From assembly GCA_028874795.1 (NCBI GenBank), contig JAPPHT010000072.1, positions 4,256 through 41,294 on the forward strand: 37,039 nt of DNA, read 5' to 3'. The DNA comes from Chloroflexota bacterium (GTDB lineage Bacteria; Chloroflexota; Dehalococcoidia; Lucifugimonadales; Australimonadaceae). Of the stretch, positions 14,890 through 22,877 are shown in pieces. The first letter of the stretch is position 1. The number at the start of each line of letters is the position of its first letter. The notes beneath the pieces were generated by a model. That model worked only from the letters and a program-made list of their open reading frames with translations. It ran no database searches and was not told the DNA's origin. The translations under genes and the position numbers were made by a program.

Positions 14890-15897
14890 ATGGACAGCCT
14901 CGCCGTAGCAGTGCCCGTATTCCTCGCCAGCGCCGTGCTGGTCGTGCTCGCCGGCGTCGCGCTTGCGCGGTACGGGGACCAGGTGGCGGAGATCACGGGA
15001 TGGGGCACGCTGTGGGTCGGCACCATCCTGGTGAGCATCGCGACGTCGCTGCCGGAGCTGATGACGAACATCACCGCAGTGCTGATCGAGGCGCCGGGGC
15101 TGGCGCTGGGCAACGTGTTCGGCGCGGACATGATCAACATCTTCACCATCTCCATGGTGGCGATCGTGTTCGGCATCAGGAACCTGTTCCAGGACCAGCC
15201 GAAGGACACGCAGACGCTGGTGGTCGTGGCGATCGTGCTGGGCATCATCGCCTTCGTCTTCGGAGTGCTCCGCGACTGGGCCCTCGGGCCGACGAGCGTC
15301 GGTGCTGTGGTGATCGCGGTGGGCTACGTGGTGGGGATGAAGCTCGTCTACAACGCGGGGAGAGAGGGCCGTGCGGCGGCAGCGGAGGAGGGCAACGGGG
15401 ATGCAGGCGAGCAGGCGGGAGGCGCAGCCCGCGTGTGGATCGGGTTCTCGGTTGCAGCGGGAGTCGTGCTGGTGGCGGCCTACTTCCTCGCGCTCAGCGC
15501 GGACGGCATCGCCGAGGCGACCGGGCTGGGCCGCAGCTTCATCGGCGTGCTGCTCGTCTCCATCGTCACGACGCTGCCGGAGGCGTCGGTCACGGTGGCG
15601 GCCGCGATGCGGCGTTCGTACGGGCTGGTGCTCGGCAACATCTACGGAAGCTGTGCGTTCAATCTGTTCGTCATCCCCATAGCGGGGCTGTTCTTCGTTG
15701 GCGGGCCGCTGCTGGCGGAGATGGAGCCGGCGCACTTCGTGGCGGCGGGGGCGGCGGTCGGGCTGATGACCGGCGGGTTCCTCATCATCCGCAGCTTCAA
15801 GACGACGGTGCTGTCGTGGCTGCGCCACCTGACCTATGCGTTGCCGCCCGCCTACATCGTGGCGCTGTTCTTCGTGTTCCAGCTGTCGGGGGACTAG
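14890..15897 (+). CDS. Sodium/calcium exchanger family membrane protein (CaCA)
   Basis: The 335-residue protein has about ten hydrophobic spans in two halves joined by a charged loop (about 158-180, GREGRAAAAEEGNGDAGEQAGG). Each half carries a CaCA alpha-repeat: VSIATSLPELMTN (48-60, Glu56) with GNVFGADMINIF, and VSIVTTLPEASVT with GNIYGSCAFNLF. These conserved T-[ST]-LPE glutamates bind the cation in YrbG/NCX_Mj-type exchangers, which trade Ca2+ for Na+ or H+. ATG 14890 is supported by AAGGAG with 9-base spacing; the ORF reaches 14809 but those residues are polar and upstream of the first helix. The ion is inferred from family. Confidence 0.9.
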   Translation: MDSLAVAVPVFLASAVLVVLAGVALARYGDQVAEITGWGTLWVGTILVSIATSLPELMTNITAVLIEAPGLALGNVFGADMINIFTISMVAIVFGIRNLFQDQPKDTQTLVVVAIVLGIIAFVFGVLRDWALGPTSVGAVVIAVGYVVGMKLVYNAGREGRAAAAEEGNGDAGEQAGGAARVWIGFSVAAGVVLVAAYFLALSADGIAEATGLGRSFIGVLLVSIVTTLPEASVTVAAAMRRSYGLVLGNIYGSCAFNLFVIPIAGLFFVGGPLLAEMEPAHFVAAGAAVGLMTGGFLIIRSFKTTVLSWLRHLTYALPPAYIVALFFVFQLSGD

Positions 15898-15906
15898 GGG
15901 AGCAAC

Positions 15907-16016
15907 CCACCCTCACCCGCGCGCTGAAGCGCGCTGCCCTCTCCCATGGGGCGAGGGGGAAGACGCACCTCTCCCCTGGGAGAGTGCGCGTGCCCGGCAC
16001 GCGGGCGTGAGGGTGG
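15907..16016. repeat. Full-length family B palindromic repeat
   Basis: Outer arms CCACCCTCAC (from 15907) and GTGAGGGTGG (to 16016) are inverted. Nested inside are the hairpin GCGCGCTGAAGCGCGC (15919-15934) and CTCTCCCATGGGGCGAGGGG followed by CTCTCCCCTGGGAGAG. It exactly fills the gap between the convergent exchanger and amidohydrolase genes and could serve as a bidirectional transcription barrier. Confidence 0.8.
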
Positions 16017-16020
16017 CCTC

Positions 16021-17088
16021 CTACACGTTGAAGAAGCGCTTGGCGTTGCCGCCGAGGACCGCGGCCTTGTCGTCTTCGGTGAGGCCGGGGTAGTGGGCGA
16101 GCTCGTCGATCTCTTCCTCGGCCTTCAGCGCGTCGACCTCGTGCGGGTAGTCGGACGCGTAGGCGAACGGGGTCGGACCTACGCGCTCGACGAGGTGGCC
16201 GAGCGTGCCCTCGCTCCCCTCGCAGCCGATGAGCACGTTGCCGCTCTTCACCCACTCCTCGGCGTCGAGGCTCGACGCGCGGGGCCGGTACTCGTCCTCG
16301 CGAGCGATGCGGTCGAGCACGAACGCGAGCCAGCCCGCGCCGCCTTCCATGAAGCCGACCTTGAGGTTGGGGAAGCGCTCGATCGCGCCCTGCCGGAAGA
16401 ACGAGACGAAGTTGATGATGAGCGGCAGCGGGTGGTGCAGGATGTGCGACGCCCCGTTGTCGATGAAGCCCTCCATGCCGAGGTTGAGGTTGGAGCCGCC
16501 GTGCAGCGCGAGCACGCAGCCGAGCCGCTCCGCCTCCTCGTAGACCGGCCAGTACAGCTCGTGGCCGAGGTTCACGGGCAGCCCGCGGGTGGGGAGCATC
16601 GCGCCCGGCAGGCCGAGCTCCTCGACGGCGCGGCGCAGCTCCTTCACGGCCTCGGGCACGTTTTGCATGGGGATGAGCGCCATCGGGTGCAGGCGGTCGC
16701 TCACCTTGCGGTAGGCGGCGTGGACGTAGTCGTTGAAGCCGCGGCAGACGGCGACGGCGTAATCCGGGTTCTGGATGATGCCGACCGCGAGTCCCTGCGT
16801 GGTGAACATGACCGCCTTGTCGATCTCCGCGCGCTCCAGGAAGGCGACCCAGTCCTCGCCGGAGCCCATGCGGTGCTCGCTGGCGTTGACGCGCTCGCGC
16901 CCCGCTGCCCCGGACGGGCGCGCCTGGGGCATGTGCATGCCGTCCAAGCCGGGGAAGAGCCTGCCGCCGGCGCTCCGTCCGCCGCTGATGACCGACTTGA
17001 ACGGCTCCGGCATATAGTCGAGCATCTCCAGACTTGCCTCGATGATGTGCCCGTCGCAGTCGACGACGGGGAAAGCGCGCTTCGCCAT
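16021..17088 (-). CDS. Amidohydrolase family protein (PF04909 type)
   Basis: This 355-residue TIM-barrel enzyme has VDCDGHIIE at residues 9-17 (Asp12, His14 as metal ligands), AEIDKAVMFTTQGL, an LALHGGSNLN histidine, VGFMEGGAGW and FAYASDYPHEVD with the last catalytic Asp. It is a close relative of the protein at 1649-2680 (shared FMEGG, GCEG and YDxPHE-type motifs), with a longer loop around residues 45-75. It starts at ATG 17088, followed by MAKRAFPVV. It is divergent from the F420 gene pair, with 271 bases between. Reaction (hydrolysis or decarboxylation) and substrate are unknown. Confidence 0.88.
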   Translation of the reverse strand: MAKRAFPVVDCDGHIIEASLEMLDYMPEPFKSVISGGRSAGGRLFPGLDGMHMPQARPSGAAGRERVNASEHRMGSGEDWVAFLERAEIDKAVMFTTQGLAVGIIQNPDYAVAVCRGFNDYVHAAYRKVSDRLHPMALIPMQNVPEAVKELRRAVEELGLPGAMLPTRGLPVNLGHELYWPVYEEAERLGCVLALHGGSNLNLGMEGFIDNGASHILHHPLPLIINFVSFFRQGAIERFPNLKVGFMEGGAGWLAFVLDRIAREDEYRPRASSLDAEEWVKSGNVLIGCEGSEGTLGHLVERVGPTPFAYASDYPHEVDALKAEEEIDELAHYPGLTEDDKAAVLGGNAKRFFNV

Positions 17089-17272
17089 GGTCCCTCCTCC
17101 CTCGAGTCACGTTTCTCGTTGCGCGCGGATGGTACAGCGGCGGATGACGGCTGTACACGGTGGCCGAGAAGCGCCCCCCACTGCCATCTGCCCCTTGCCC
17201 GGTCAGACGCCCGCCCCCTACCATGGAGCGTCGGTGCAGTTCGGCCCGGCCCGCTCGACGACGACACTCGTC

Positions 17273-17365
17273 GGTCAGGAGCGCAGTGGCACCGAATGTC
17301 ACCAAATGTCACCATGAGAAAAGCGCCCCAGGAGTGAACGGGGCGCGGTCAGGAGTGCAATGGCC
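17273..17365. promoter_or_regulatory. Direct-repeat block and hairpin before the F420 gene pair
   Basis: GGTCAGGAGCGCAGTGGC (17274-17290) and GGTCAGGAGTGCAATGGC (17348-17365) are imperfect direct repeats; the second contains the ribosome site and ATG of the luciferase-like gene. Between them are AATGTCACC twice in tandem (17294-17312) and a hairpin GCGCCCC-N10-GGGGCGC (about 17323-17346). On the minus strand the hairpin is followed by TTTTCTC, as in an intrinsic terminator. A related tandem AATGTC pair occurs at 4781-4800. A regulator site or a remnant of a small repeat element are both possible. Confidence 0.4.
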
Positions 17366-18286
17366 ATCGCAGACCGCATGAAGATCGGCGTCGGGTCGCC
17401 GCATATCTTCCCGGACGACGCCGTTGACATGACGTTCGCCGCCTCATTCGTCCGCCGCGCCGAGGAACTCGGCTACGCGAGCCTCTGGACCCAGGAGCGC
17501 GTCACCGGCTCCCCCACCACGCTCCACCCCCTCTCGTTCCTCGCGTGGCTCGCAGGGCAGACGTCCACCGCGCGCATCGGCGTCTCCGTCCTCGTCCTGC
17601 CCCGCCACAACCCGGTCCTGCTCGCCAAGCTCGCCGCCGACATCGACGTCATGAGCGGCGGTCGGCTCGTGCTCGGGGTCGGGCTCGGCAACGGCACGTC
17701 GGACCTGCCGATGTACGGCGTCACCGGAGAGCGCCGCGTCACCCGGTTCGTCGAGCAGGTGCAGGCGATACGCGCGCTGTGGACGCAGACGCCGTCCGGC
17801 CATGCCGGGACGTTCTACGACCTGGGCGACGCGAGCATCGAACCGAAGCCGGTGCAGCGCCCGCATCCGCCCATCATCTTCGGCGCGAACGCCGACGCCG
17901 CCATCGCGCGCAGCGTGCGCCACGCCGACGGCTGGATGGGCGCCGGCAGCGGCCCGCTCGCCGATTTCCCGCGCAAGGTGACGCTCGTCCAGTCGCACCT
18001 CGCGGAGGCGGGGCGCGACCCCGCATCGTTCCCCATCTCAAAGCGGCTCTACCTGGCGGTGGACGACGACGAGTCGCGGGCGCTGCGTCGCCTGCGGGAG
18101 TGGTTCGGCTACTACTATGGGAGGCCGGACAACGCGGAGCACGCCGCGATCTGGGGCAGCGCCGCGAAGATAGGCGAGCTGCTGGAGGAGTGGGCGGAGA
18201 TGGGCGTGGACGAGGTGCTGCTCAACCCCGTGTTCGACATGGAGGAGCACCTGGAGCGCCTCGCGGACATCACGGGGCTGGCGTAG
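17360..18286 (+). CDS. LLM class flavin/F420-dependent oxidoreductase
   Basis: This 308-residue bacterial-luciferase-like TIM barrel has ADRMKIGVGSPHIFP at the N-terminus, AEELGYASLWTQERV (about 34-48), LAKLAADIDVMSGGRLVLGVGLGNG (86-110), PPIIFGANADAAIARSVRHADGWMG and a C-terminal EMGVDEVLLNPVFD. The SGGRL-x-LGVG motif is typical. Many relatives use reduced F420 instead of FMN, and the gene 2 bases downstream encodes an NADPH:F420 reductase, so F420 use is likely. ATG 17360 has AGGAG 4 bases upstream. It would oxidise or reduce an unknown small molecule in the cytosol. Confidence 0.9.
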   Translation: MAIADRMKIGVGSPHIFPDDAVDMTFAASFVRRAEELGYASLWTQERVTGSPTTLHPLSFLAWLAGQTSTARIGVSVLVLPRHNPVLLAKLAADIDVMSGGRLVLGVGLGNGTSDLPMYGVTGERRVTRFVEQVQAIRALWTQTPSGHAGTFYDLGDASIEPKPVQRPHPPIIFGANADAAIARSVRHADGWMGAGSGPLADFPRKVTLVQSHLAEAGRDPASFPISKRLYLAVDDDESRALRRLREWFGYYYGRPDNAEHAAIWGSAAKIGELLEEWAEMGVDEVLLNPVFDMEEHLERLADITGLA

Positions 18287-18288
18287 GC

Positions 18289-18939
18289 ATGACACGGATC
18301 GCGATCGTGGGAGGGACGGGGCCGGAGGGGCGCGGGCTCGCGATGCGGCTGGCGATGGCCGGACACGAGGTCGTCATCGGCTCGCGGGACGCGGGACGCG
18401 CCGCCGATGCGGCGTCCGGCCTGCTGGAGGGTCGCGACACTCTGCCCATCACGGGCGCTGCGAATGCGGATGCGGTGAGTGAGGCGGACGTCGTGCTGCT
18501 CGCGGTGCCGTTCGAGGGGCTGCGCCCGACGGCGGAGGCGCTGCGCCAGGCGCTGGCGGGGCGGCTGGTCGTGAGCATCGTTGCGCCGGTGGAGTTCGCG
18601 GACGGCCAGATGCGCGCGCTCACCGTCCCGGAAGGGTCGGCGGGCGAGCTGACGCGGGACCTGCTGCCGGAGAGCCGGGTCGCCGCCGCGTTCCAGAATA
18701 TGAGCGCGCGCGACCTGCTGCGGGCGGACCATCCCCTCGAGGGCGACGTCGCGGTGACCGCCGACGACGAGTCGGCGCGTCGCGAGACGATGGCGCTGGC
18801 GGAGGCGATGCCGTCGCTGCGCGCGGTCGACGCGGGGCCGCTGTCGAACTCGCGCTACGTGGAGGAGTTGACGGCGTTGCTGGTGAACCTGAACCGCATC
18901 CACAAGGCGCACAGCACGATACGGTTCCTGGGGCTCTGA
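18289..18939 (+). CDS. npdG: NADPH-dependent F420 reductase
   Basis: The 216-residue protein begins MTRIAIVGGTGPEGRGLAMRLAMAGHEVVIGSRD, the GGTG-x2-G nucleotide-binding fold diagnostic of NpdG-type F420:NADP oxidoreductases, with SRD for the NADPH phosphate. Further family signatures are EADVVLLAVPFEG and the C-terminal GPLSNSRYVEELTALLVNLNR. It transfers hydride between NADPH and F420, so it can regenerate F420H2 for the luciferase-like enzyme 2 bases upstream. ATG 18289 gives the family length. Cytosolic. Symbol assigned from family, reasonably sure. Confidence 0.88.
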   Translation: MTRIAIVGGTGPEGRGLAMRLAMAGHEVVIGSRDAGRAADAASGLLEGRDTLPITGAANADAVSEADVVLLAVPFEGLRPTAEALRQALAGRLVVSIVAPVEFADGQMRALTVPEGSAGELTRDLLPESRVAAAFQNMSARDLLRADHPLEGDVAVTADDESARRETMALAEAMPSLRAVDAGPLSNSRYVEELTALLVNLNRIHKAHSTIRFLGL

Positions 18940-18951
18940 CAACCCTCACCC

Positions 18952-19095
18952 TGTCATGTTGAGCGAAGCCGGAGGCGTAGTCCCGCGCTTCAGCGCGCAA
19001 CATCCTCTCGGGGAACGTTCGTGTGTACGGAGCGCTCCCTGAGAGATTCCTCGGCTACGCCATCGACTGCGTCGACGGCTCCGCTCGGAATGACA
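18952..19095. repeat. TGTCAT...ATGACA dispersed palindrome (family C)
   Basis: The left arm TGTCATGTTGAGCGAAGC (18952 on) pairs imperfectly with the right arm GGCTCCGCTCGGAATGACA (ending 19095). Inside are GGCGTAG/CTACGCC arms and GCGCTTCAGCGCGC (18985-18998), an inner hairpin shared with family B repeats. Similar TGTCAT-TGAGCG elements are common in Chloroflexota intergenic DNA. No transposase is associated. Confidence 0.75.
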
Positions 19096-19136
19096 ATACA
19101 GGCTGCGGGGTTGACGCATACACCTTGACGTGGCGG

Positions 19137-19145
19137 TGGTATGAT
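19137..19145 (+). promoter_or_regulatory. Extended -10 promoter (TGGTATGAT)
   Basis: TGG-TATGAT at 19137-19145 is an extended -10, 45 bases before ATG/GTG 19191. TTGACG occurs twice upstream (19111 and 19125) but at 23 and 9 bases, neither at the usual spacing. It would drive the small membrane protein and threonine synthase. Confidence 0.5.
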
Positions 19146-19190
19146 TAAGTTGCCTGCTTCGCCCGTAGCAAGCGGCGGAGGAAGAGGCCC

Positions 19191-19589
19191 GTGGCGCAGC
19201 GTTATCAACGAGAGATAGAAGAGATACTCGGCCAGGCCGGGGAGGACGGTCAGGGCGCCGGCCCAGACGGCTCCAAGCGGCCCCGCACTCGGAACAGGGT
19301 GTCGCGTCCCCGCGGGCCGAGGCTGGGCAGGTTCCTCCGGCCCACGTCCGGCAGGCTGCTGCTCGCGGGCATCGTGCTGCTCGTTCTCTCGGTCCTGCTC
19401 AAGGCCCTGGATGCCCCGGGTGTGACCCCTTTTCTCTGGGCGAGCGTAGTGCTGTTCGTATTCGCCTACGTCGCCTACTTCACCAGGCCGCGTCGGACGG
19501 TGGAACGGCGCTGGCGCGGGCAGCCGATGGATGATCCACAACCTGCCGGCCCTCTCTCCCGTCTGTGGCGGTGGATCACCGGAGGCTAG
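19191..19589 (+). CDS. Small membrane protein with two transmembrane helices
   Basis: The 132-residue protein has a charged N-terminus (MAQRYQREIEEILGQAGED then a Lys/Arg-rich stretch about 28-52) and two hydrophobic helices (about 56-72 and 79-97). It ends in a basic tail (RPRRTVERRWRG) and a Trp-rich end (LWRWITGG). The start is GTG 19191, following GGAGGAAGAGG with good spacing. I do not recognise a named family. It ends 3 bases before threonine synthase, so cotranscription is likely. The N-terminal helix-loop and basic region suggest cytosolic contacts, but no function can be assigned. Confidence 0.75.
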   Translation: MAQRYQREIEEILGQAGEDGQGAGPDGSKRPRTRNRVSRPRGPRLGRFLRPTSGRLLLAGIVLLVLSVLLKALDAPGVTPFLWASVVLFVFAYVAYFTRPRRTVERRWRGQPMDDPQPAGPLSRLWRWITGG

Positions 19590-19592
19590 GTC

Positions 19593-20768
19593 ATGCGCAG
19601 CTATCTGTCCCATCTCGAATGCACCGAGACGGGAGAGACGTATAACGCCGACGAACCGCACACGCTTTCACCAGCCGCTCAGAAGGTCCTCTACCCCCGC
19701 TACGATCTCGACGCCGTGCGCCGCGAGGTCGACCCGTCGGTGTTCGCGACGCGTCCTCCCACCATGTGGCGCTACTTCGAGCTGATGCCCGTTCGCGACG
19801 AGGCGAACATCGTCTCGCTGGGCGAGGGCGGCACGCCGATGATCCGCGCAACGAACCTCGAGCGCTCGCTCGACGCGCGCACGCTCTACATCAAGGACGA
19901 GGGGCAGAACCCCACGGGCACGTTCAAGGCGCGCGGGCTGTCGTCGGCGGTGTCGCGGGCGAAGGAACTCGGGCTGACGCGGCTCACGGTGCCGTCCGCT
20001 GGCAACGCTGGCGGGGCGCTCGCGTCGTACTGCGCACGCGGCGGCATGGAGTGCTACGTCTTCATGCCCGAGGACGCGCCGCCCGCCGCGAAGACGGAGG
20101 CGTCGCTCGCGGGCTCGCACCTGACGCTGGTGAAGGGGCTCATCAACGACGCCGGCAGACTCTCCCGCGAGAAGGCGGCGGAGCTGGGGCTGTTCGACGT
20201 CTCGACGCTGCGCGAGCCGTACCGCGTCGAGGGGAAGAAGACGATGGGCTACGAGATCGTGCAGTCGCTCGGGTGGCGTGTGCCGGAGGCGATCATCTAC
20301 CCGACCGGCGGCGGGACCGGCCTCGTGGCGATGTGGAAGGCGTTCAGCGAGATGGAGTGCCTGGGGTGGATCGGGCCGGAGCGACCGAAGATGATCGTGG
20401 TGCAGTCCACGGGGTGCGCGCCGATCGTGCGGGCGTTCGAGCAGGGGCTCCGTCACGCGGAGCAGTGGGAGAACGCGCAGACGATAGCCGCGGGCATCCG
20501 CGTGCCGGTGGCCGTGGGCGACTACCTGATCCTGGACACGGTGCGCGAGAGCGGCGGCACGGCCATCGCGGTGACGGACGAGGAGATCCTCGTCGGCATG
20601 CGTGAGATGGCGTCGGCCGAGGGCGTCTGGGCTGCTCCGGAGGGCGCGGCAACGCTGGTGGCGTACCACAAGCTGCGCGAGTCCGGCTTCCTGGCGCCGG
20701 AGACGGAGACGGTGCTCCTCGTCACCGGCGCGGGGACCAAGTACACGGACGTCGCGATGGGCGCGTGA
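19593..20768 (+). CDS. thrC: Threonine synthase
   Basis: This 391-residue fold-type II PLP enzyme converts O-phosphohomoserine to threonine. It opens with LECTETGETYNADEPHTLSP (a zinc-ribbon-like start reduced to one Cys), then LGEGGTPMIRATNLE, the PLP lysine in NPTGTFKARGL (Lys112), PSAGNAGGALASYCARGG, GKKTMGYEIVQSLGW and the PLP-phosphate loop YPTGGGTGLVAMWKA. It ends VTGAGTKYTD. Length and motifs match the thrC type found in Chloroflexota and archaea. It sits 3 bases after the small membrane protein and ends before a strong hairpin. A threonine-synthase-like paralogue with another substrate is possible but less likely. Confidence 0.9.
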   Translation: MRSYLSHLECTETGETYNADEPHTLSPAAQKVLYPRYDLDAVRREVDPSVFATRPPTMWRYFELMPVRDEANIVSLGEGGTPMIRATNLERSLDARTLYIKDEGQNPTGTFKARGLSSAVSRAKELGLTRLTVPSAGNAGGALASYCARGGMECYVFMPEDAPPAAKTEASLAGSHLTLVKGLINDAGRLSREKAAELGLFDVSTLREPYRVEGKKTMGYEIVQSLGWRVPEAIIYPTGGGTGLVAMWKAFSEMECLGWIGPERPKMIVVQSTGCAPIVRAFEQGLRHAEQWENAQTIAAGIRVPVAVGDYLILDTVRESGGTAIAVTDEEILVGMREMASAEGVWAAPEGAATLVAYHKLRESGFLAPETETVLLVTGAGTKYTDVAMGA

Positions 20769-20837
20769 AGACGCTCAAGCGATTCGTGCTCAAGCGAGCG
20801 CGTTCCGGGGAGCGTGAGTGAATGAGGGATAGGGTGA

Positions 20838-20866
20838 AAGAGCGCCGCGGCAACCGCGGCGCTCTT
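20838..20866. terminator. Hairpin terminator between convergent genes
   Basis: A perfect 13-base-pair stem (20838-20850 with 20854-20866) closes a CAA loop. The flanks give CTTCATT on the plus strand and CTCTTTCACCC on the minus strand, so there is only a short U-rich tail in each direction. It lies between thrC (+) and the RNA-binding protein gene (-) and can serve both. Confidence 0.8.
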
Positions 20867-20882
20867 CATTCCCGAGCGATGC

Positions 20883-21152
20883 CTAGAAGCGGGGTTCGCG
20901 GGGGCGAGCCTCGTTGACCACGAGGGCCCGGCCACTCACCGAGTAGCCGTTAAACATCTGGACCGCCTGCTCCTTCGAGGTGTCGTCCTCCATCTGGACG
21001 AACCCGAAGCCGCGAGGGCGTCCTGTCTCTCTGTCCGTCGGGATGTGTACGGAGACCACGGCCCCTGCCTGAGAGAAGAGGTCATGGAGTTCGTCCTGGG
21101 TCATCCTGAACGGTATGTTTCCTACAAACAGTCGATTGCTGTCCTCTGCCAC
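20883..21152 (-). CDS. RRM-type RNA-binding protein
   Basis: This 89-residue protein is a single RNA recognition motif: RNP2 is LFVGNI at 8-13 and RNP1 is RGFGFVQM at 47-54, with MFNGYSVSGRALVVNEARPRE at the end. Single-RRM proteins of this size occur in Chloroflexota and cyanobacteria, where they bind RNA and are often cold-induced. I start at GTG 21152, which has GGAGG 8 bases upstream; the alternative TTG 21167 is itself part of that GGAGG. Convergent with thrC. The upstream region (to about 21300) is a possible long 5' leader. Cytosolic. Confidence 0.9.
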   Translation of the reverse strand: MAEDSNRLFVGNIPFRMTQDELHDLFSQAGAVVSVHIPTDRETGRPRGFGFVQMEDDTSKEQAVQMFNGYSVSGRALVVNEARPREPRF

Positions 21153-21468
21153 TGGGCTATCCTCCAAGATACGCTACGGCGCGCCGCCGTGTATTGCCGC
21201 CCCCCACGTGCTACGAAAGCCAGAGGCACGAGATCCGATTCGAACTCGCAGGCGGCGAGCGCATTGTAGCCCCATGACGGGCTACATGCAAGCGGGAATG
21301 TTTCGCCGTCGAAAATCGCACCACAGCCCATGCCTGCTGCCGAATTGCACAAACGGCGGCGAACCGCGTTGCGCCTGCTCTGCACGACCGCCGGAGATTG
21401 CGATGGCGTTGGCCTTTCGTGAATAATGGGGGGCGCTGTCTCGTACACCATCGGAGGAGAGCGTTCTC
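21153..21468. other. Gene-free divergent region
   Basis: About 316 bases between the RRM gene (-) and the FAD subunit gene (+), with no supported ORF. It contains the hairpin GTAGCCC-N6-GGGCTAC (21266-21285) and a lower-GC part around 21285-21330. A likely plus-strand promoter is listed separately. Confidence 0.5.
21398..21427 (+). promoter_or_regulatory. Promoter of the molybdenum hydroxylase operon
   Basis: TTGCGA (21398-21403) and AATAAT (21422-21427) are separated by 18 bases, matching 4/6 and 5/6 of the sigma-70 consensus. The TTG start of the first gene is 42 bases downstream. Confidence 0.45.
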
Positions 21469-22341
21469 TTGCACCCATTCATCTACGTCGCCCCGCGGAC
21501 ATTGGACGAAGCGGTCGCGGTCCTGGAACAGCACGGCGAGAGGGCTCGGCCATTCGCGGGAGGGACCGACGTTCTCGTCCAGCTGCGCGGCGGGAGGTTC
21601 GACCTCGATGCCATCGTGGACATGAAGGGAGTGCCCGAGGCCACGACACTCGAGCTGAACGGCAGCCTGCGCATCGGCGCCGCCGTGCCCTGCTACCAGG
21701 TCTATGAGAACAGCGCCGTCGCTGCGGCCTTCCCCGGACTCATCGACGCGGCGTCGCTCATCGGCGGCATCCAGATACAGTCGCGGGCGAGCCTCGGCGG
21801 CAACCTCTGCAACGCCTCGCCGAGCGCGGACGGCATCTGCCCGCTGATCGTCCACTCCACCGTCGCGGTGGTGCGGGGCCCGCAGGGCGAGCGGCGCGTG
21901 CCGGTGGAGGAGTTCTGCACCGGGCCGGGCGCAACGGTCCTCGAGCGTGGCGAGTTGCTCGTTGCGCTGGAGGTGCCGGCCCCGGCAAGGGGGTTCGGCG
22001 CCGCGTACCAGCGTTTCATCCCGCGCAACGAGATGGACATCGCGGTGGCGGGAGTGGGCAGTGCGCTGACGCTGGACACGGACGGCACGACCATCGCGTC
22101 GGGGCGCATCGCGCTGGCGGCCGTGGGGCCGACGCCGCTGTTCGCCGCGAAGGCGTCGGCGTTCCTCGCGGGCAAGCCCGCGACGCCGGAGACGTTCGCG
22201 GAGGCGGGCGAGATCGCGTCCACGGAGGCGACGCCCATAGGAGACATGCGCGGCACGGCAGAGCACCGCGTGGAGCTCGTCAAGGTGCTCACGCGCCGGA
22301 CGCTCGCGGTCGCGCTGGGGCGCGCCCAGGCAAATCGCTGA
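21469..22341 (+). CDS. Molybdenum hydroxylase FAD-binding (medium) subunit, CoxM/XdhB-like
   Basis: This 290-residue subunit carries FAD between the iron-sulfur clusters and the final acceptor. Motifs are RPFAGGTDVLVQLR (27-40) and ASLGGNLCNASPSAD (107-121), the two FAD-contact loops, and MDIAVAGVGSALTLD in the C-terminal CO-dehydrogenase flavoprotein domain. The start is TTG 21469 with GGAGGAGA 8 bases upstream. It is first in an operon with the 2Fe-2S subunit (12 bases on) and the Mo-cofactor subunit. Length is normal. Which substrate the complex hydroxylates is not clear. Probably cytosolic, on the membrane face. Confidence 0.92.
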   Translation: MHPFIYVAPRTLDEAVAVLEQHGERARPFAGGTDVLVQLRGGRFDLDAIVDMKGVPEATTLELNGSLRIGAAVPCYQVYENSAVAAAFPGLIDAASLIGGIQIQSRASLGGNLCNASPSADGICPLIVHSTVAVVRGPQGERRVPVEEFCTGPGATVLERGELLVALEVPAPARGFGAAYQRFIPRNEMDIAVAGVGSALTLDTDGTTIASGRIALAAVGPTPLFAAKASAFLAGKPATPETFAEAGEIASTEATPIGDMRGTAEHRVELVKVLTRRTLAVALGRAQANR

Positions 22342-22352
22342 GAGCAGGTGGA

Positions 22353-22844
22353 ATGACGCAACAAGAGACACCAGTCCGAAAGGTCCCGGTCGCCTGTACG
22401 CTGAACGGTCAGCAGACGGAGTTCCTGGCAGCGCCGTACCAGTCGCTGCTGGAGGCGCTCCGCGAGGTGGTGGGACTCACGGGAACGAAGGAAGGCTGCA
22501 ACGACGGGAACTGCGGGGCGTGCACCGTCTCGCTGGACGGGCGCATCGTCGACTCGTGTCTCGTGCTCGCCGCCGAGGTGGACGGCAGGCAGGTGGACAC
22601 CATCGAGGGGATGGCGCCTCCGCACGGGTTGCACCCGTTGCAGCAGGCGTTCCTGGAGGAGGCCGCGCTGCAGTGCGGCATCTGCACGCCGGGCTTCCTG
22701 GTGGCGGCGCGGGCGCTTCTGGAACGCGAGCCCCACCCGGACGAACACCGCATCCGTCTCTGGCTGGCCGGCAACCTCTGCCGGTGCACCGGGTACGACA
22801 AGATCGTGCGCGCCGTGCAGCGCGCCGCCGATGAGACGACGTAG
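22353..22844 (+). CDS. Molybdenum hydroxylase [2Fe-2S] (small) subunit, CoxS/XdhC-like
   Basis: The 163-residue protein holds two 2Fe-2S clusters. The plant-type cluster uses Cys49, Cys54, Cys57 and Cys69 (EGCNDGNCGACTVSLDG...DSC). The second uses Cys108, Cys111, Cys143 and Cys145 (QCGICTPGF ... NLCRCTGYDKI). It passes electrons from the Mo site to FAD. Compared with most CoxS proteins (about 155-165 residues) the length is normal; the N-terminus has about 10 extra residues. Genes on both sides encode its partners. Confidence 0.94.
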   Translation: MTQQETPVRKVPVACTLNGQQTEFLAAPYQSLLEALREVVGLTGTKEGCNDGNCGACTVSLDGRIVDSCLVLAAEVDGRQVDTIEGMAPPHGLHPLQQAFLEEAALQCGICTPGFLVAARALLEREPHPDEHRIRLWLAGNLCRCTGYDKIVRAVQRAADETT

Positions 22845-22877
22845 CGTGCCTGAGGGCGCCTAGAGGAGTCGAGCGAC

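Noticed and set aside
17160-17381. Short ORF ending APNVTKCHHEKSAPGV overlapping the luciferase-like gene
   Set aside because: It overlaps the start of a real gene, has no recognisable family, and its content comes from the direct-repeat/hairpin block.
21235-21262. T-arm-like GATTCGAACTC suggesting a tRNA remnant
   Set aside because: The bases flanking the TTCGAA loop do not pair into a T-stem, and no acceptor, D-arm or anticodon stem can be built around it.
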